A model generated the notes under the pieces. The model did not search any database and had not been told where the DNA came from. It saw only the letters and a program-made list of their open reading frames with translations. A stretch of 64,000 nt of DNA from Planctomycetota bacterium (GTDB lineage: Bacteria; Planctomycetota; MHYJ01; WSZJ01; JACPWG01), in NCBI GenBank assembly GCA_016197205.1, contig JACPWG010000186.1, forward strand, positions 1 to 64,000, in the 5' to 3' direction. Both the position numbers and the translations under genes were made by a program. Positions 34,901 to 43,747 of this stretch are shown here, in pieces. Each line of letters opens with the position of its first letter. The first letter of the stretch is position 1.

Positions 34901-37557
34901 TCGCGGAGGCCCAGGCCCGCGCGGGGGACGTCGACGCCGCCGCGCAGGCCGCGACGCAGGCGCTCGAGTTCGAGGCCGAAGACCGACGGGCTCGCACGGC
35001 CCGCGCCCTCGCCTGGGTGCGCACGGGCCGCGCCACGCACGCGCTTGCCGATCTCGATCCCGTTCTCCGCGCGGCGCCGGACGACGCCTGGCTCCACGCG
35101 GTTCGCGCCGAAGCCTACGCCGCGCTCCTGGATTTTCGCGCCGCCGCACGAGAGGCGGACGTCGCGGTCGCCGCCGACCCGGCCCTTCCACCGGCCTATG
35201 TCTGCCGGGCGGAGCTGCGCGCTCGCGCGGCGGACTCGACCGGCGCGCTCGCGGACCTCGAGGCCGCCGTCGCACTCGAGCCGGCGTTGGCCGATGGGCT
35301 CGCCGCGCGCATCGCGACGCTGCGAAGCGGCGCGCCGGGCGAGGAGGCCGCGGGTATCGAGGAGGTCGAGCGCAAGGCCGCCGCGTCGCCGCCGGCGGAG
35401 GCGCTTGCCGCGTGGTCGGCATGGCTCGTCGTCCATCCCGACGACGGACGCGCGCGCCTCTTGCGCGGCCGGCTGCAAGCCGCGGAAGGCCGGCCGCTCC
35501 TCGCCCAGGACGACTTCCTCCAGGCGATCGACCGGGCCCCGCCCAACCCCCAGGCTCGCCTCGCCCTCGCCGGCCTGCGGCGCTCCGCCCTGGCCGACCC
35601 CGCGGGGGCGCTTCGCGACTACGACCAGCTCGTGCGCCTCGGCGCCCGAAGCGCGGAGCTCTTCCTGGGCCGCGCACGCGCCTGGACCGACCTCTCCGTT
35701 CCGTCACGCGCCATTGCGGAGCTGGGCTCGGCCCTGCTCGCCGACGGTAGCGCAGCCGCCGCCTATGCGGCCCGCGGCGCCCTCTACCTGGACGAAGGAC
35801 TTCTCGCACCCGCGGCCGCGGACCTGGATCGGGCGATCGCCCTGTACGACAGGGCCGGGGGCACGAGCGCCGTCGCGATCGCGCAGCCGCCGCCGTGGGA
35901 TCCCGGCCGCTGCACGCTCCACCGCGCCCGGGCCCGGCAGCTCCTGGGGCAAACCGCGGCCGCGCGGGCCGACCTCGACCGCTATCTCGCCGCGCGGCCG
36001 GAGGACGTCTCCGCGCTCGTGCTGCGCGCCGACTGCGCGCTGGCCCTGGGCGACCGCCAGGACGCGGCACGCGACGCACGCCGGGCCGTCGAGTTGGCGC
36101 CGGACGAGTCCGCGCGCGCCGCCGCCTCGATGGTCCTGGCCCGCGCCCTCGCGGCGGAGGGGGCCGTCTCCGAGGCCCTCGGCAGCCTCCTCGCCGCGGC
36201 CGGTCGAGGGACCGACCTTGCAGCCTTCCTGTCGCAGACCGAGGACGCGGCGCTGGACCTTCCCGACCTCACGCCGTGGTTTCGCGTCCTCGACGCCGCG
36301 CTCGAGGCCCACCCCCGCTCCGTCCCTTTGCGCGCCGCGCGTCTTCGCGCGAACCTCGCCGCGGGTCGCCTGCGCGAAGCGGGCGAAGAGGCCGCCGTGC
36401 TCGCGCAGGGCGGCAACGAGGCCGCGCCCTACGCCCGGCTGCGACTGCTTTTCGAAAAAGGCGCCTCGCGCGAGGCCCTGGCCGAGGCCTGCGCCCAGGA
36501 GGCCGCGAAGGCGCATGAAGGGGAGGCCGCGATCTGGGACGACCTCGCCGTCGCGGCCTCGGGCCGATCCGCCGCAGCCCTGCTCGCCCGCGGTCTCCGG
36601 CGCAAAGCCTTACGGCGATTCCCGGAGGCGCTTCGCGACTTCGAGCGCGCCGCCGCGCGGGACCCGGCCGCTCGGCAGGCCCGGCTCGAACGCGTCAGCA
36701 CCCTCGCCTTCGAGCTGCGCGACCACGACCGCACGGTCGCCGCCGTGGACGAGGCGCTCCCGCCGCTTGCAAAGGACGGCGAAGCGCTCGCGATCCTCGG
36801 ACGCGCCTTGTCGTGGGTTGGGGAGGTCGATCGCTCGATCGAGGTCCACGGGCGAGGGATCGAGGCGAGCCCCACGTATTTCGACAACTACGGCGAACGG
36901 GGCTTGCACCGTCGCAGGCGCGGCGAATGGGCGCGGGCGGTCCCCGACCTCGAGCGCGCCGCGGACCTGCGCAAGCAGGGGAGCGAGCACCTGCTCGTGG
37001 CCCTTGCGGAGTGCCGGCTCTCGCTGGGCCAGGACAAAGAGGCGGAGGCGGCGCTGAACCGTGCCGTGGACACGGCGCCGGGCAACGTCGAGATCCTTCG
37101 CCAGCGCGCGGCGTTCCTGATTCAGCGCGGGCGGAACTCGGAGGGGGAATCGGACTGCCGGCGCATCCTGGAGCGGACCGGCGGGAAGGATCCAGGCGCA
37201 CACTTCTGGGTGGGACACGCGGCCCTCAACCAGGGGAAGAACCGCGAGGCCGCGGAGTCGTTTCGCCGCGCCGTCCGGCGCGACGACAGCTTCGTGGAGG
37301 CGCACCACTTTCTCGCCCTGTCCCTTGCGCGCGCGGGGGAGGCCGCCGAGGCCTACGAGTCCGTGTCGCGCGTGGTCCGCGACCGGCCCGGGTGGGCGGA
37401 GGGGTGGTTACTCCGCGGGCAGATCGCGCTCCTGCTCGAACGCAAAGGGGACGCGATGGGGGACCTGCGGAAGGCGCGCGAGCTGAAGCCGGAGCTGGGG
37501 GAGCGGGTGGACAAGCTGCTCGAAAGAGCGGAAGGGACGGAGCCGCGGAAGAGGTGA
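31981..37557 (+). CDS. Giant membrane Ser/Thr protein kinase with C-terminal TPR array
   Basis: 1,858 residues. The first 205 are Ala/Pro-rich and unassigned. The kinase spans about 206-475: glycine loop GRGGMGVVYKAW (212-223), VALKSLLL with the ATP lysine, catalytic HRDIKPDN (329-336), DYG in place of DFG (FLTDYGLAREV), TPVYMSPEQ and DIYALGALLYTVLTGKPPF. A membrane helix (AATVALAVLALALAWAVYAG) lies at about 498-518. The rest, some 1,300 residues, is TPR repeats of the form AEALVRAGRFPEALAAW or DALLARARLLLGDGDAARAR. Kinase inside, TPR outside is the usual planctomycete arrangement. No ribosome site is seen before the ATG at 31981, so the start may lie slightly off. Confidence 0.9.
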   Translation: MSARDDILALLLDALPPLGSPAPPAAPTANTLLALDLAARLADLEPAVAARLAAIADEVASRIVAPSAFSTEPSPTLAPDPVLTALLDWLASRSLLSPQARELASASATAGVSLSAASTPPSADVPRDSPLVRLLALGLLPRDRLAAELGLPPPPRRLTTLTQMDTSRTLAVTGTSARAGAGGNTRSGAEAAVPAPLRPLDPDRYEIQAELGRGGMGVVYKAWDRELNRAVALKSLLLERSRGAEGLQRFHKEALASARLRHPHIVQLHDVGTWKDTPCLVMEFVPGTTLGEWIAATPLAAPGRLERGARVALQVAEAVAYAHRQGVVHRDIKPDNVLVDADGNAFLTDYGLAREVDGQSHLTQTGAVLGTPVYMSPEQADGSPASALPPTDIYALGALLYTVLTGKPPFDGATAAAIVYQVIHSEPPPPRRLRPGLPADLETICLRAMEKEPARRYAGAEELADDLRRFLAGEPIRAVRPGLASRLLRRVRRHPASYAAATVALAVLALALAWAVYAGERAADERRLREDAEAAERDRRTRREEADRLAGRARSARGEAAVALLGQALALDPANVQALLGRARELRDLGRFPEAVADCDRAILASPRPTEALLLRGSLLAERLGRVEDAVRDFQRLAELEPAGDAGPLALALVRAGQGRREEALALFEQALSRNPRNPDALLARARLLLGDGDAARARKDADQVITLRPEGAEGYLLRAEIRRAAGDRGGAIEDANRVLERNPENANGLRLRAALHAEGREVEPALADLNRLLALLPNETGLRVQRARLHLDRNDHHAALEDLAEVVRREPARREHRALRAETLVRAGRFPEALAAWTELLADGHGVGEEYLWRGVTRLLLRDGTGFLLDLTEMGRRRIHTEEIFLAAAEATTRLGRLDVSETLLTSVTHFVPKNDRAFLALGRVLALRGRWPAAAKQFTKAAVLRQERAGAASDPKSAAGIAAGRAEALGLLAEAQARAGDVDAAAQAATQALEFEAEDRRARTARALAWVRTGRATHALADLDPVLRAAPDDAWLHAVRAEAYAALLDFRAAAREADVAVAADPALPPAYVCRAELRARAADSTGALADLEAAVALEPALADGLAARIATLRSGAPGEEAAGIEEVERKAAASPPAEALAAWSAWLVVHPDDGRARLLRGRLQAAEGRPLLAQDDFLQAIDRAPPNPQARLALAGLRRSALADPAGALRDYDQLVRLGARSAELFLGRARAWTDLSVPSRAIAELGSALLADGSAAAAYAARGALYLDEGLLAPAAADLDRAIALYDRAGGTSAVAIAQPPPWDPGRCTLHRARARQLLGQTAAARADLDRYLAARPEDVSALVLRADCALALGDRQDAARDARRAVELAPDESARAAASMVLARALAAEGAVSEALGSLLAAAGRGTDLAAFLSQTEDAALDLPDLTPWFRVLDAALEAHPRSVPLRAARLRANLAAGRLREAGEEAAVLAQGGNEAAPYARLRLLFEKGASREALAEACAQEAAKAHEGEAAIWDDLAVAASGRSAAALLARGLRRKALRRFPEALRDFERAAARDPAARQARLERVSTLAFELRDHDRTVAAVDEALPPLAKDGEALAILGRALSWVGEVDRSIEVHGRGIEASPTYFDNYGERGLHRRRRGEWARAVPDLERAADLRKQGSEHLLVALAECRLSLGQDKEAEAALNRAVDTAPGNVEILRQRAAFLIQRGRNSEGESDCRRILERTGGKDPGAHFWVGHAALNQGKNREAAESFRRAVRRDDSFVEAHHFLALSLARAGEAAEAYESVSRVVRDRPGWAEGWLLRGQIALLLERKGDAMGDLRKARELKPELGERVDKLLERAEGTEPRKR

Positions 37558-37649
37558 GGGAGGCGGACCGGAACGGAGGCCATTCCCCTGAAGCGTGTGC
37601 ACAACAGGAGCCCCTTCGGAAAGGGAGTGGTCCTCGAACCTGCGGACGA

Positions 37650-38115
37650 AACCACAGAGACGCGGAGACGCAGAGGCCCATGGGCAGGGTAAAGGGCACA
37701 ACAACCCAAACTGAGGCTAAACTCGACCGACGGCGGCAAATGGCGAGATCATGGCTCCGCGTCCCAGCTAGACGCGGGCGAAATTTGAAATTTGACTTTT
37801 TGCAATTTGAAATTTTGAAATTCGGCCCGGCCGTGTGGGTCGAATGCTAGACTTTTACACAGAGACGCGGAGACGCGGAGGCCGGGCGTTGAGTCCACCG
37901 TCCTCTACCGGCGAGGATCTCTGGCAACGCACGGAGAGATCGATTCTAGCTTCACTTCGGCTTATTGAAGTGACATGGAACCCATGAGGTTTTGGAGAGA
38001 GCCGGCATCTCTCTCCAGGGAAAAGAACTCGTACTTTTTTTTGAAACGTACGGCGGTTCCGTGTCGTTCACTCCTTCTCCACCGCCTCTGCGCCTCCGCG
38101 TCTCTGTGTTTTGGT
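37650..38115. repeat. Repeat-rich intergenic stretch (CACAGAGACGCGGAGACGC words, AT-rich patch)
   Basis: The 37558-38340 gap between two kinase genes holds three copies of the CAGAGACGCGGAGACGCAGA word (37654-37680 and 37858-37885 in one direction, 38085-38112 in the other) and an AT-rich patch of AATTTGAAATTT-type repeats at about 37780-37825. No gene is supported here. Confidence 0.5.
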
Positions 38116-38198
38116 CTACCTCCCAAAGACCACCGCCCATGCACTGAAGCACGGGGTCCTCGATCCTCTTGGCGGAGTACCCTCCGCCCTCCGAGTCC

Positions 38199-38228
38199 TT
38201 GACAGGTCCCCCGCCGCGCCGCTATTGT
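38199..38228 (+). promoter_or_regulatory. Promoter for the second kinase gene
   Basis: TTGACA at 38199-38204, 18-bp spacer, TATTGT at 38223-38228, about 110 bp before the chosen start. Confidence 0.5.
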
Positions 38229-38340
38229 GGTCTGGGGTGAGCGCGCTGGCTGGCTTTTGACCTACCCGAGCCTCGCCCGCCTTCTGGCTCCCCGCGCCCC
38301 ATGCACGAACCCGTCCGGCCGTTCTCCCGGAGCCGTGCCC

Positions 38341-40797
38341 GTGGACGCCTCGACCGACCAGGATCTCGCCTTCCTCAAGATCGCGATGCTCCGCGGACTG
38401 ATGACGCAGGAGCAGGCCCGCGAGGCCCTCACGCAGCTCGCCGAAGAGCCGGAGGGGGGCCGCGCGCTGCCCGAGCTCCTCAAGGCGGGCCGGGTCCTCG
38501 AGCCCGCGGACGTCGCCGCGATCCGCCGGCTTGTCGAGCAGGGACACGTGCCGGTCGACATCCCCGGCTACGTCCTCGTTTCCATGCTTGGACAGGGCGG
38601 CATGGGCATGGTCTACAAGGCGCGCCAGACCAGCCTCGACCGCATGGTCGCGATCAAGGTCCTCTTCCCGCAGCACTCGAAGAACCCCGAATACGTCGCC
38701 CGCCTCCAGCAGGAGGCCCGCGCGGTCGCGAAGCTCCACCACCCGCACATCGTCGCCGCGATCGACTTCGGCGAGACCGCGGGCGTCCACTATTTCGTCA
38801 TGGAGTTCGTCGAAGGCAAGACCCTTCGCGCCATCCTCAAGGAGCGCGGGCCGCTCCCCGAGGCCGAGGTGCTCGGGATCGTCACGCAGGTGGCGCAGGC
38901 CCTCGCGCACGCGCACAAGAACCGCATGGTGCACCGCGACGTGAAGCCGGAGAACATCCTCGTCTCTTCGGACGGCCAGGCGAAGCTCGCGGACCTGGGT
39001 CTCGCGAAGTCGAGCGACCGGGGCACGGACCTCGCCCTCACGTCCGAAGGGATGGTCGTCGGCTCGCCTCACTACGTCAGCCCGGAACAGGCGGCGGGCG
39101 AACGCGACCTGGACATCCGGAGCGACATCTGGTCCCTCGGGGCGACGCTGTATCTCGCGGGGAGCGGCGAGGTGCCGTTCCCGGGGGATTCGCCGACCGT
39201 GGTGCTGGCGAAGCGGATGGTGTCCACGTGCCCTTCCCCGCGGGAGCACGCCCCGGGGCTCTCGGACGGGTTCTGCCACGTCATCGAACGGATGATGGCG
39301 AAGGGGCCCGACGACCGCTACCGCGACCCGAAGGAGCTGATCGCGGACCTCGAAGCCATTCGGGCCGGCAAGCCGCCGCGCACGCGCCGCGTCGAGGCGG
39401 GTCGGTCGTCGGTGGAACGGCCGAGGTCGCCGTCGCGGGCGGGCGTTCCCGCGCGTCCGGGGAGCGGAAAGTCGGGGGCGCGCGTTCCGGCCTCGTCCTC
39501 GTCCACGGCCGCCACGATCGTCGCGCGCGCCGCCGCGCCCAAAGGCGCCACACCCGAAGCGGCGACCGCCGGGAACGCGGGCACGGCGGGAGCTGCGCGG
39601 GTCGCGCCGGCGGGGCGGTCCCCTCAAGCGCATGCTTCACCGCCGCCCAGGGCCGCGCACGCGACAGCGGGCCGGCACGGCGCGCAGGGTGGGGGGGCGG
39701 CGTCCGCCTCCTCGGCAGCCGGTCGTAGGGTCGCGGGCCGCGCAGGGCCCGACAAGACCGGCGTCTGGCTGGGCGGCTTCGCCGCGGCCGTGGTCGTCGT
39801 GGGCCTCGCGACGTTCCTGCTGCGCGATCGCGGCGGCGAAGGCACTGCGAAAAAGCCCGTCGAGGGCGCCGGCGCCGCGGGCGGCGGGACGAGTTCGGGC
39901 GACGAGCCGGCGACGACGCCCCCGACCGGGACCGGGACCGCGACTTCCGGCGGCAAGCCCGGCGCGACAACCGGCGTTTCCCCGAGGGACGCTGAGGCGG
40001 AAAAGGCCTTCGCCTACGTGCGCCAGTACGCCCAGGCCCACCCGACCGAGCACGACGACATCGCCGAGCGCTATCGCAAAATCGCCGCCGCCTACCCTGG
40101 AAGCGCGTGGAGCTTCCAGGCGGAAGACGAGGCGCGCAAGGTCGAGAAGGTCCGCGACGACGCGCGCGCGGCGAAGGCGGCCGCGCTGGTGTCGCGCGCC
40201 GACGCCCTTTGCCGCGAAAAAAAGTGGGCCGAAGCGGAGCCGCTCGTCGACGCGGTTCTCCACGACTACGCCAACACGCCGAGCGCGGCCGCCGCACGGG
40301 AGCTGCGGAAGCGCGTGGACGCCGAGGTCGCGCTCCGGTTCTCGGACTTCGAAGAGGGGAGCCCGGAACCGATGCCGTGGCGGAGCGGCGGCGCGAAGAT
40401 CGACTTCGACAGCGATCCGGCGCACGTGAAGGAGGGGCGGCGCTCCGGGCGGGTGACCTACCCCGGGCGGGCGCAGGAACAGGACCTGCTGCCCTGCATC
40501 CGAAGCGAGCGGATGCCGCGCGACTGGACCGGGTACACGAGCTTCTCGTTCTGGATTTACTCGGAGAGCCCGACCGGGGACGAGCTGGGGATCCGCTGTT
40601 TCGTGAACGGCGAGACCGACAAGTTCTGGCACAACTTCCGGGTCGACTGGGGGGGTTGGAAGCAGGTCAGGCTGCGGCTCGCCGACTTCCAGCGAAAGGG
40701 CGCGCCGAGTTGGGATCGCGTGGAGGGAATGGCCCTGCCGATGGTGGAGGGAAAGCCGGGGTTCTACTGGGTGGACGATTTCCGGCTGGAGAAGTGA
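38341..40797 (+). CDS. Membrane Ser/Thr kinase with extracytoplasmic carbohydrate-binding-like domain
   Basis: 818 residues from the GTG at 38341 (CCGGAG 8 bases upstream; GTG at 38335 also possible). Residues 1-75 form a helical prelude (LAFLKIAMLRGLMTQEQARE). Kinase: GQGGMGMVYKAR (84-95), VAIKVLFP, HRDVKPEN (198-205), DLG in place of DFG (LADLGLAKS), SPHYVSPEQ and DIWSLGATLYLAGSG. A long Ala/Pro/Ser linker leads to one membrane helix (WLGGFAAAVVVVGLATFLL, about 476-494). Outside lie a helical TPR-like part (YVRQYAQAHPTEHDDIAERY) and a final jelly-roll domain of about 150 residues (FSFWIYSESPTGDELGIRCF, FYWVDDFRLEK) of the type found in CBM11/CIA30-like sugar-binding modules. Possible role: kinase reporting polysaccharide binding outside. 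Confidence 0.87.
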   Translation: MDASTDQDLAFLKIAMLRGLMTQEQAREALTQLAEEPEGGRALPELLKAGRVLEPADVAAIRRLVEQGHVPVDIPGYVLVSMLGQGGMGMVYKARQTSLDRMVAIKVLFPQHSKNPEYVARLQQEARAVAKLHHPHIVAAIDFGETAGVHYFVMEFVEGKTLRAILKERGPLPEAEVLGIVTQVAQALAHAHKNRMVHRDVKPENILVSSDGQAKLADLGLAKSSDRGTDLALTSEGMVVGSPHYVSPEQAAGERDLDIRSDIWSLGATLYLAGSGEVPFPGDSPTVVLAKRMVSTCPSPREHAPGLSDGFCHVIERMMAKGPDDRYRDPKELIADLEAIRAGKPPRTRRVEAGRSSVERPRSPSRAGVPARPGSGKSGARVPASSSSTAATIVARAAAPKGATPEAATAGNAGTAGAARVAPAGRSPQAHASPPPRAAHATAGRHGAQGGGAASASSAAGRRVAGRAGPDKTGVWLGGFAAAVVVVGLATFLLRDRGGEGTAKKPVEGAGAAGGGTSSGDEPATTPPTGTGTATSGGKPGATTGVSPRDAEAEKAFAYVRQYAQAHPTEHDDIAERYRKIAAAYPGSAWSFQAEDEARKVEKVRDDARAAKAAALVSRADALCREKKWAEAEPLVDAVLHDYANTPSAAAARELRKRVDAEVALRFSDFEEGSPEPMPWRSGGAKIDFDSDPAHVKEGRRSGRVTYPGRAQEQDLLPCIRSERMPRDWTGYTSFSFWIYSESPTGDELGIRCFVNGETDKFWHNFRVDWGGWKQVRLRLADFQRKGAPSWDRVEGMALPMVEGKPGFYWVDDFRLEK

Positions 40798-40865
40798 GGG
40801 CGGGGGGAGCGGGGCGGGGGGAGCGCGCGGGCAGCGAACTGGTGAGGCAACGCGGCGTGCGAGCC

Positions 40866-40893
40866 GAGGCGCCGGCCCCCCGTCCGGCGCCTC
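40866..40893. terminator. Hairpin between convergent genes
   Basis: GAGGCGCCGG and CCGGCGCCTC with an 8-base loop, followed by GACTTTCC on the plus strand. It lies between the end of the second kinase and the end of the opposite small gene, so it could serve both directions. Confidence 0.5.
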
Positions 40894-40917
40894 GACTTTC
40901 CGCGTCGTCCTTCCGCG

Positions 40918-41361
40918 TCATCGGGTCCCGAGGACGCTCGAGCCCGGCTTCGCGCCGCCGAGGGCCGCGCGCGTGCGCCCGAGCCTCTCCACCATTTCGG
41001 AGAGGCTCTCCGTACGGCCGGTGGGGAAGAGGCCGCGCCCACCGAGGAGCCCGCCATCCAGGCTCGGCGGCACGCCTCCGCCCAGGAGGTCAAGCCTCGG
41101 CACTTCGCGCGGGACGAGGGGCAGGGCGCCCGTCAGCCCCTTCGGCGTGGGACTCAGCCCCTTCAGCCCCAAGCCGAGGTCCATCCGCTCCAGCGACCGC
41201 AGTTCAAGACGGATGTTGGGCAGGTCCCCCAGGAGCCGGGTCGTCGTCGCCGGCTCCGTGCCCGTCCACCAGGCCCGAACGCGTTCCCACGCGCCGCCGG
41301 CGCCGCGGTGCAGGAAGCTGAGGACGAGCAGGATGGCGATGGAGCGGACGAGAGAGGCCAT
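40918..41361 (-). CDS. Small secreted or membrane-anchored protein, unknown
   Basis: 147 residues from the ATG at 41361, nine bases after GGAGG; an ATG at 41370 has the GGAGG too close. Hydrophobic start (SLVRSIAILLVLSFLHRGAGG), then a Leu/Gly-rich region (RMDLGLGLKGLSPTPKGLTG, LLGGGVPPSLDGGLLGGRGL). No cysteine or known motif. Gene calling rests on the start signal and codon use. Confidence 0.45.
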   Translation of the reverse strand: MASLVRSIAILLVLSFLHRGAGGAWERVRAWWTGTEPATTTRLLGDLPNIRLELRSLERMDLGLGLKGLSPTPKGLTGALPLVPREVPRLDLLGGGVPPSLDGGLLGGRGLFPTGRTESLSEMVERLGRTRAALGGAKPGSSVLGTR

Positions 41362-41702
41362 GGGTCGCATCCTCCAGGAGGTCCTGTGCGCGACGGCCGC
41401 CACGCGGGGAGTCATCCTCCCGCCGTGCCGCGGCGACCTGCGAGGGGGGGGGGCCGCGCGTCTCGCGTTTCGTCCGGCGCGCGTCCGTACCGCCGGCACA
41501 TGGCGGGGGGGGGAGGTGGGCTTTTTCGAGATGGGAAAAAAATCGGGAGCCTTCGGCCGAGCTCGACCCGCGGATCCCGTCCGAGGTCTCGCGGATCGTC
41601 AGGAAGCTCCGGGCCGAACCGGCCGAGGACCGCCGGCGGGGTGTCGCCGCCCGGCATTCCCCGCACCCGGTTCGGGGAACCCTCCGGAAGAGGGGTTGGT
41701 TT

Positions 41703-41788
41703 GGTGCCGGAGGAGGGAGTTGAACCCACACCTACTTGCGTAGACTGGATTTTGAATCCAGCGCGTCTGCCAGTTCCGCCACTCCGGC
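41703..41788 (-). tRNA. tRNA-Leu (anticodon CAA)
   Basis: 86 nt on the minus strand with encoded CCA. The acceptor pairs GCCGGAG with CTCCGGC, the anticodon arm is CTGGA-TTCAAAA-TCCAG, the long class II variable arm is TCTACGCAAGTAGG, and the T-arm is TGTGGGTTCAACTCCCT. Reads UUG codons. Confidence 0.95.
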
Positions 41789-41876
41789 GAGAGGGGGGAG
41801 ATGCACATCTTAGCGGGCGCGCCGCGGAAATCAAGAAGAGTCGAAGCGAGGGGGGGGAGTCGAGACGCGAGACGCG

Positions 41877-41905
41877 TTGACAGGAACGCGGGGAAAAGCG
41901 AAAAT
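41877..41905 (+). promoter_or_regulatory. Promoter for the RsbW-like/STAS gene
   Basis: TTGACA at 41877-41882, 17-bp spacer, GAAAAT at 41900-41905, 73 bp before the ATG at 41979. Confidence 0.5.
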
Positions 41906-41978
41906 GCACTCGTCGACGTTGCCGTCCTTCGGAATCCGCCCCGGGCCGTGGGCGAGAAGCTGCTGAGGAGCGCCGCGC

Positions 41979-42887
41979 ATGAGAATCGCCGAGGGCCCGC
42001 TCGCCCCGTTCGGGCAGGTCCTGCTCGCCACCGAGCTGCAGACCAATCTGGCCGCCAAGCCGGCGCTCATCGCGCAGGCGGTGAACGCGCTCGTCGGCGC
42101 GGGCTGCGTCCCGGAGGAGGCACGCGGAAAGGCCGAGCTGTGCTTCGACGAGGCCCTCGCGAACGCCATGACCCACGGCAACTGCCTGGACAGAAAAAAA
42201 AAGGTCCGACTCACGCTCTTCGCCGACGCCGAGTGGTGGGGCGCCATCCTCGTGGACGAGGGGGCGGGCTTCGACCCCACCGCCCTGCCCGATCCGGAGG
42301 AGGAGGAGAGCCTCCTCGGCGAGTCCGGACGCGGCATCCAGCTCATGAACCGCTACCTCGACGACCTCGTATACGCGCCGAAGGGAAACGAGCTCCTGAT
42401 GGTCCGCCGACGCGATGCCAGCGGCGGGACGGCGCTCACGCCGGCCGCGGAGGCCGCCGCTTCGACCCCGGGCGGCCCCCCGTCGCCGGCCGCGACGGCC
42501 GCGCCGCCCGCGGCGGAGGTGGAAACGATCGGTCCCGCGCGCGTCTGGGCCGAGGGCGGCGGGGTCATCGTCGAGGTCACCGCGCCGCGCCTCAATGAGG
42601 AAAACGTGACCGGTCTCAAGCAGGCGCTCGAGTACGCCCTCCAACTCCAGCCCGCGATCGTGATCGACCTGGCCGCGGTCCAGTACCTGTCCAGCCTCGT
42701 CATCGGCGCGTTCGTAGCCTACTTCAAACGGACCAAGGAAGAGAAGGGCGCCCTCGGCCTCTGCTCCGCGCAGACGGTCGTGCGCGACACCTTGCGCGGC
42801 GCGCGCATGGACAAGGTCCTTCCGATCGCCGCGGACCGGGCGCAAGCCCTGAAGATGGTGCTCGCTGCCCGGCGGCCGCCGGCCTGA
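41979..42887 (+). CDS. RsbW-like anti-sigma kinase fused to a STAS anti-anti-sigma domain
   Basis: 302 residues from the ATG at 41979, eight bases after GAGGAG. The N-terminal 145 residues are a serine-kinase-type HATPase: N-box CFDEALANAMTHGNCL, G1 VDEGAGFDP and G2 GESGRGIQLMNRYLDDL. A 45-residue Ala/Pro linker follows. Residues about 190-300 are a STAS domain (IVEVTAPRLNEENVTGLKQA, IVIDLAAVQYLSSLVIGAFV) in which YLSS holds the usual phosphorylatable Ser. In Bacillus these two functions sit on separate partners, RsbW and RsbV. Having kinase and antagonist on one chain suggests an intramolecular partner switch. The ECF sigma gene follows 66 bp downstream. Confidence 0.85.
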   Translation: MRIAEGPLAPFGQVLLATELQTNLAAKPALIAQAVNALVGAGCVPEEARGKAELCFDEALANAMTHGNCLDRKKKVRLTLFADAEWWGAILVDEGAGFDPTALPDPEEEESLLGESGRGIQLMNRYLDDLVYAPKGNELLMVRRRDASGGTALTPAAEAAASTPGGPPSPAATAAPPAAEVETIGPARVWAEGGGVIVEVTAPRLNEENVTGLKQALEYALQLQPAIVIDLAAVQYLSSLVIGAFVAYFKRTKEEKGALGLCSAQTVVRDTLRGARMDKVLPIAADRAQALKMVLAARRPPA

Positions 42888-42953
42888 GCGAGCGCGAGCC
42901 CGGGAGCCCTCCGCAGCGCCGCTCTCGGGGCCGGCCCCACCCAAGGACCGAGC

Positions 42954-43667
42954 ATGGATCCCACAACCCACGGCCCCTCCGCCTTTCCGCCCACGGCGTG
43001 GAGTCTCCTCGGTCGCATCGCGGCCGGCGGCGCCGAGCGGGACGGGGCGATCGAGGCCATCGCTCGCCTGTACTGGAAGCCCGTGTACGTCTACCTCCGG
43101 CGCAAGGGCCGACCGGAGAGCGAGGCGCCCGACCTCGTCCAGTCGTTCTTCATCCACCTCCTCGAAAAAGACCTTCTCGCCCGCCCCGACCCCGCGCGCG
43201 GCCGGTTCCGCAATTGGCTCCGCGCCGTGCTCGAGCACTTCCTCGCCAACGAGGCGCGGCTCCGGACGGCGCTCAAGAAAGGGGGCGGCCGGAAGCCGCT
43301 CTCGCTCGAGCTCGACGTGGCCGAGTCGGCGGTCCGCTCCGGGAGCGAACTCACGCCCGAGGAGGCGTTTCATCGCACCTGGGCCCTGGAGGTCCTGGAG
43401 CGCGCGTTCGCACGGCTCTCCCGGGAATACAAAGCGGCGGGGAAGGACCGGGTCCTCCGCGCGCTCCGGCAGCGGCTCGCGCTCCCCGAGGAAGACGGCG
43501 CCGAGTCTCCGGCCGCCGGGCCCAAAGTCGATGGCGTGACCTTGCACCGCGCCCGCAAGAGACTCAAGGCTCTCATCCTCGACGAGGTGGGGGATTCGGT
43601 GCGGGACCCCGGGGCCCTCGACGAGGAGGTCGGCGACCTCTTCCAGGCGCTCGGCAGAAAACGGTGA
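42954..43667 (+). CDS. ECF-like RNA polymerase sigma factor of planctomycete type
   Basis: 237 residues from the ATG at 42954 behind AAGGACC. Region 2 is recognised in LYWKPVYVYLRRKGRPESEAPDLVQSFFIHLLEKD and its continuation GRFRNWLRAVLEHFLANEAR. Region 4 is less clear (VDGVTLHRARKRLKALILDE). This type, with a 'SFF' after the aspartate and a region 4 of reduced similarity, is common in planctomycetes next to Ser/Thr kinases, as here (the next gene at 44677 is a kinase). Likely regulators are the adjacent RsbW/STAS protein or kinase phosphorylation; both are inference. Confidence 0.82.
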   Translation: MDPTTHGPSAFPPTAWSLLGRIAAGGAERDGAIEAIARLYWKPVYVYLRRKGRPESEAPDLVQSFFIHLLEKDLLARPDPARGRFRNWLRAVLEHFLANEARLRTALKKGGGRKPLSLELDVAESAVRSGSELTPEEAFHRTWALEVLERAFARLSREYKAAGKDRVLRALRQRLALPEEDGAESPAAGPKVDGVTLHRARKRLKALILDEVGDSVRDPGALDEEVGDLFQALGRKR

Positions 43668-43747
43668 AAGCTACCGGCTCCGGCTTAGGGCCTGTAAGAA
43701 AACGACTTGCTCGCTCAACGGACAGGGAAGCGACAGGAATTCTCAAT

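Noticed and set aside
41412-43547. A 711-residue minus-strand frame
   Set aside because: It runs through a tRNA and antisense to the RsbW/STAS and sigma-factor genes, which carry clear motifs.
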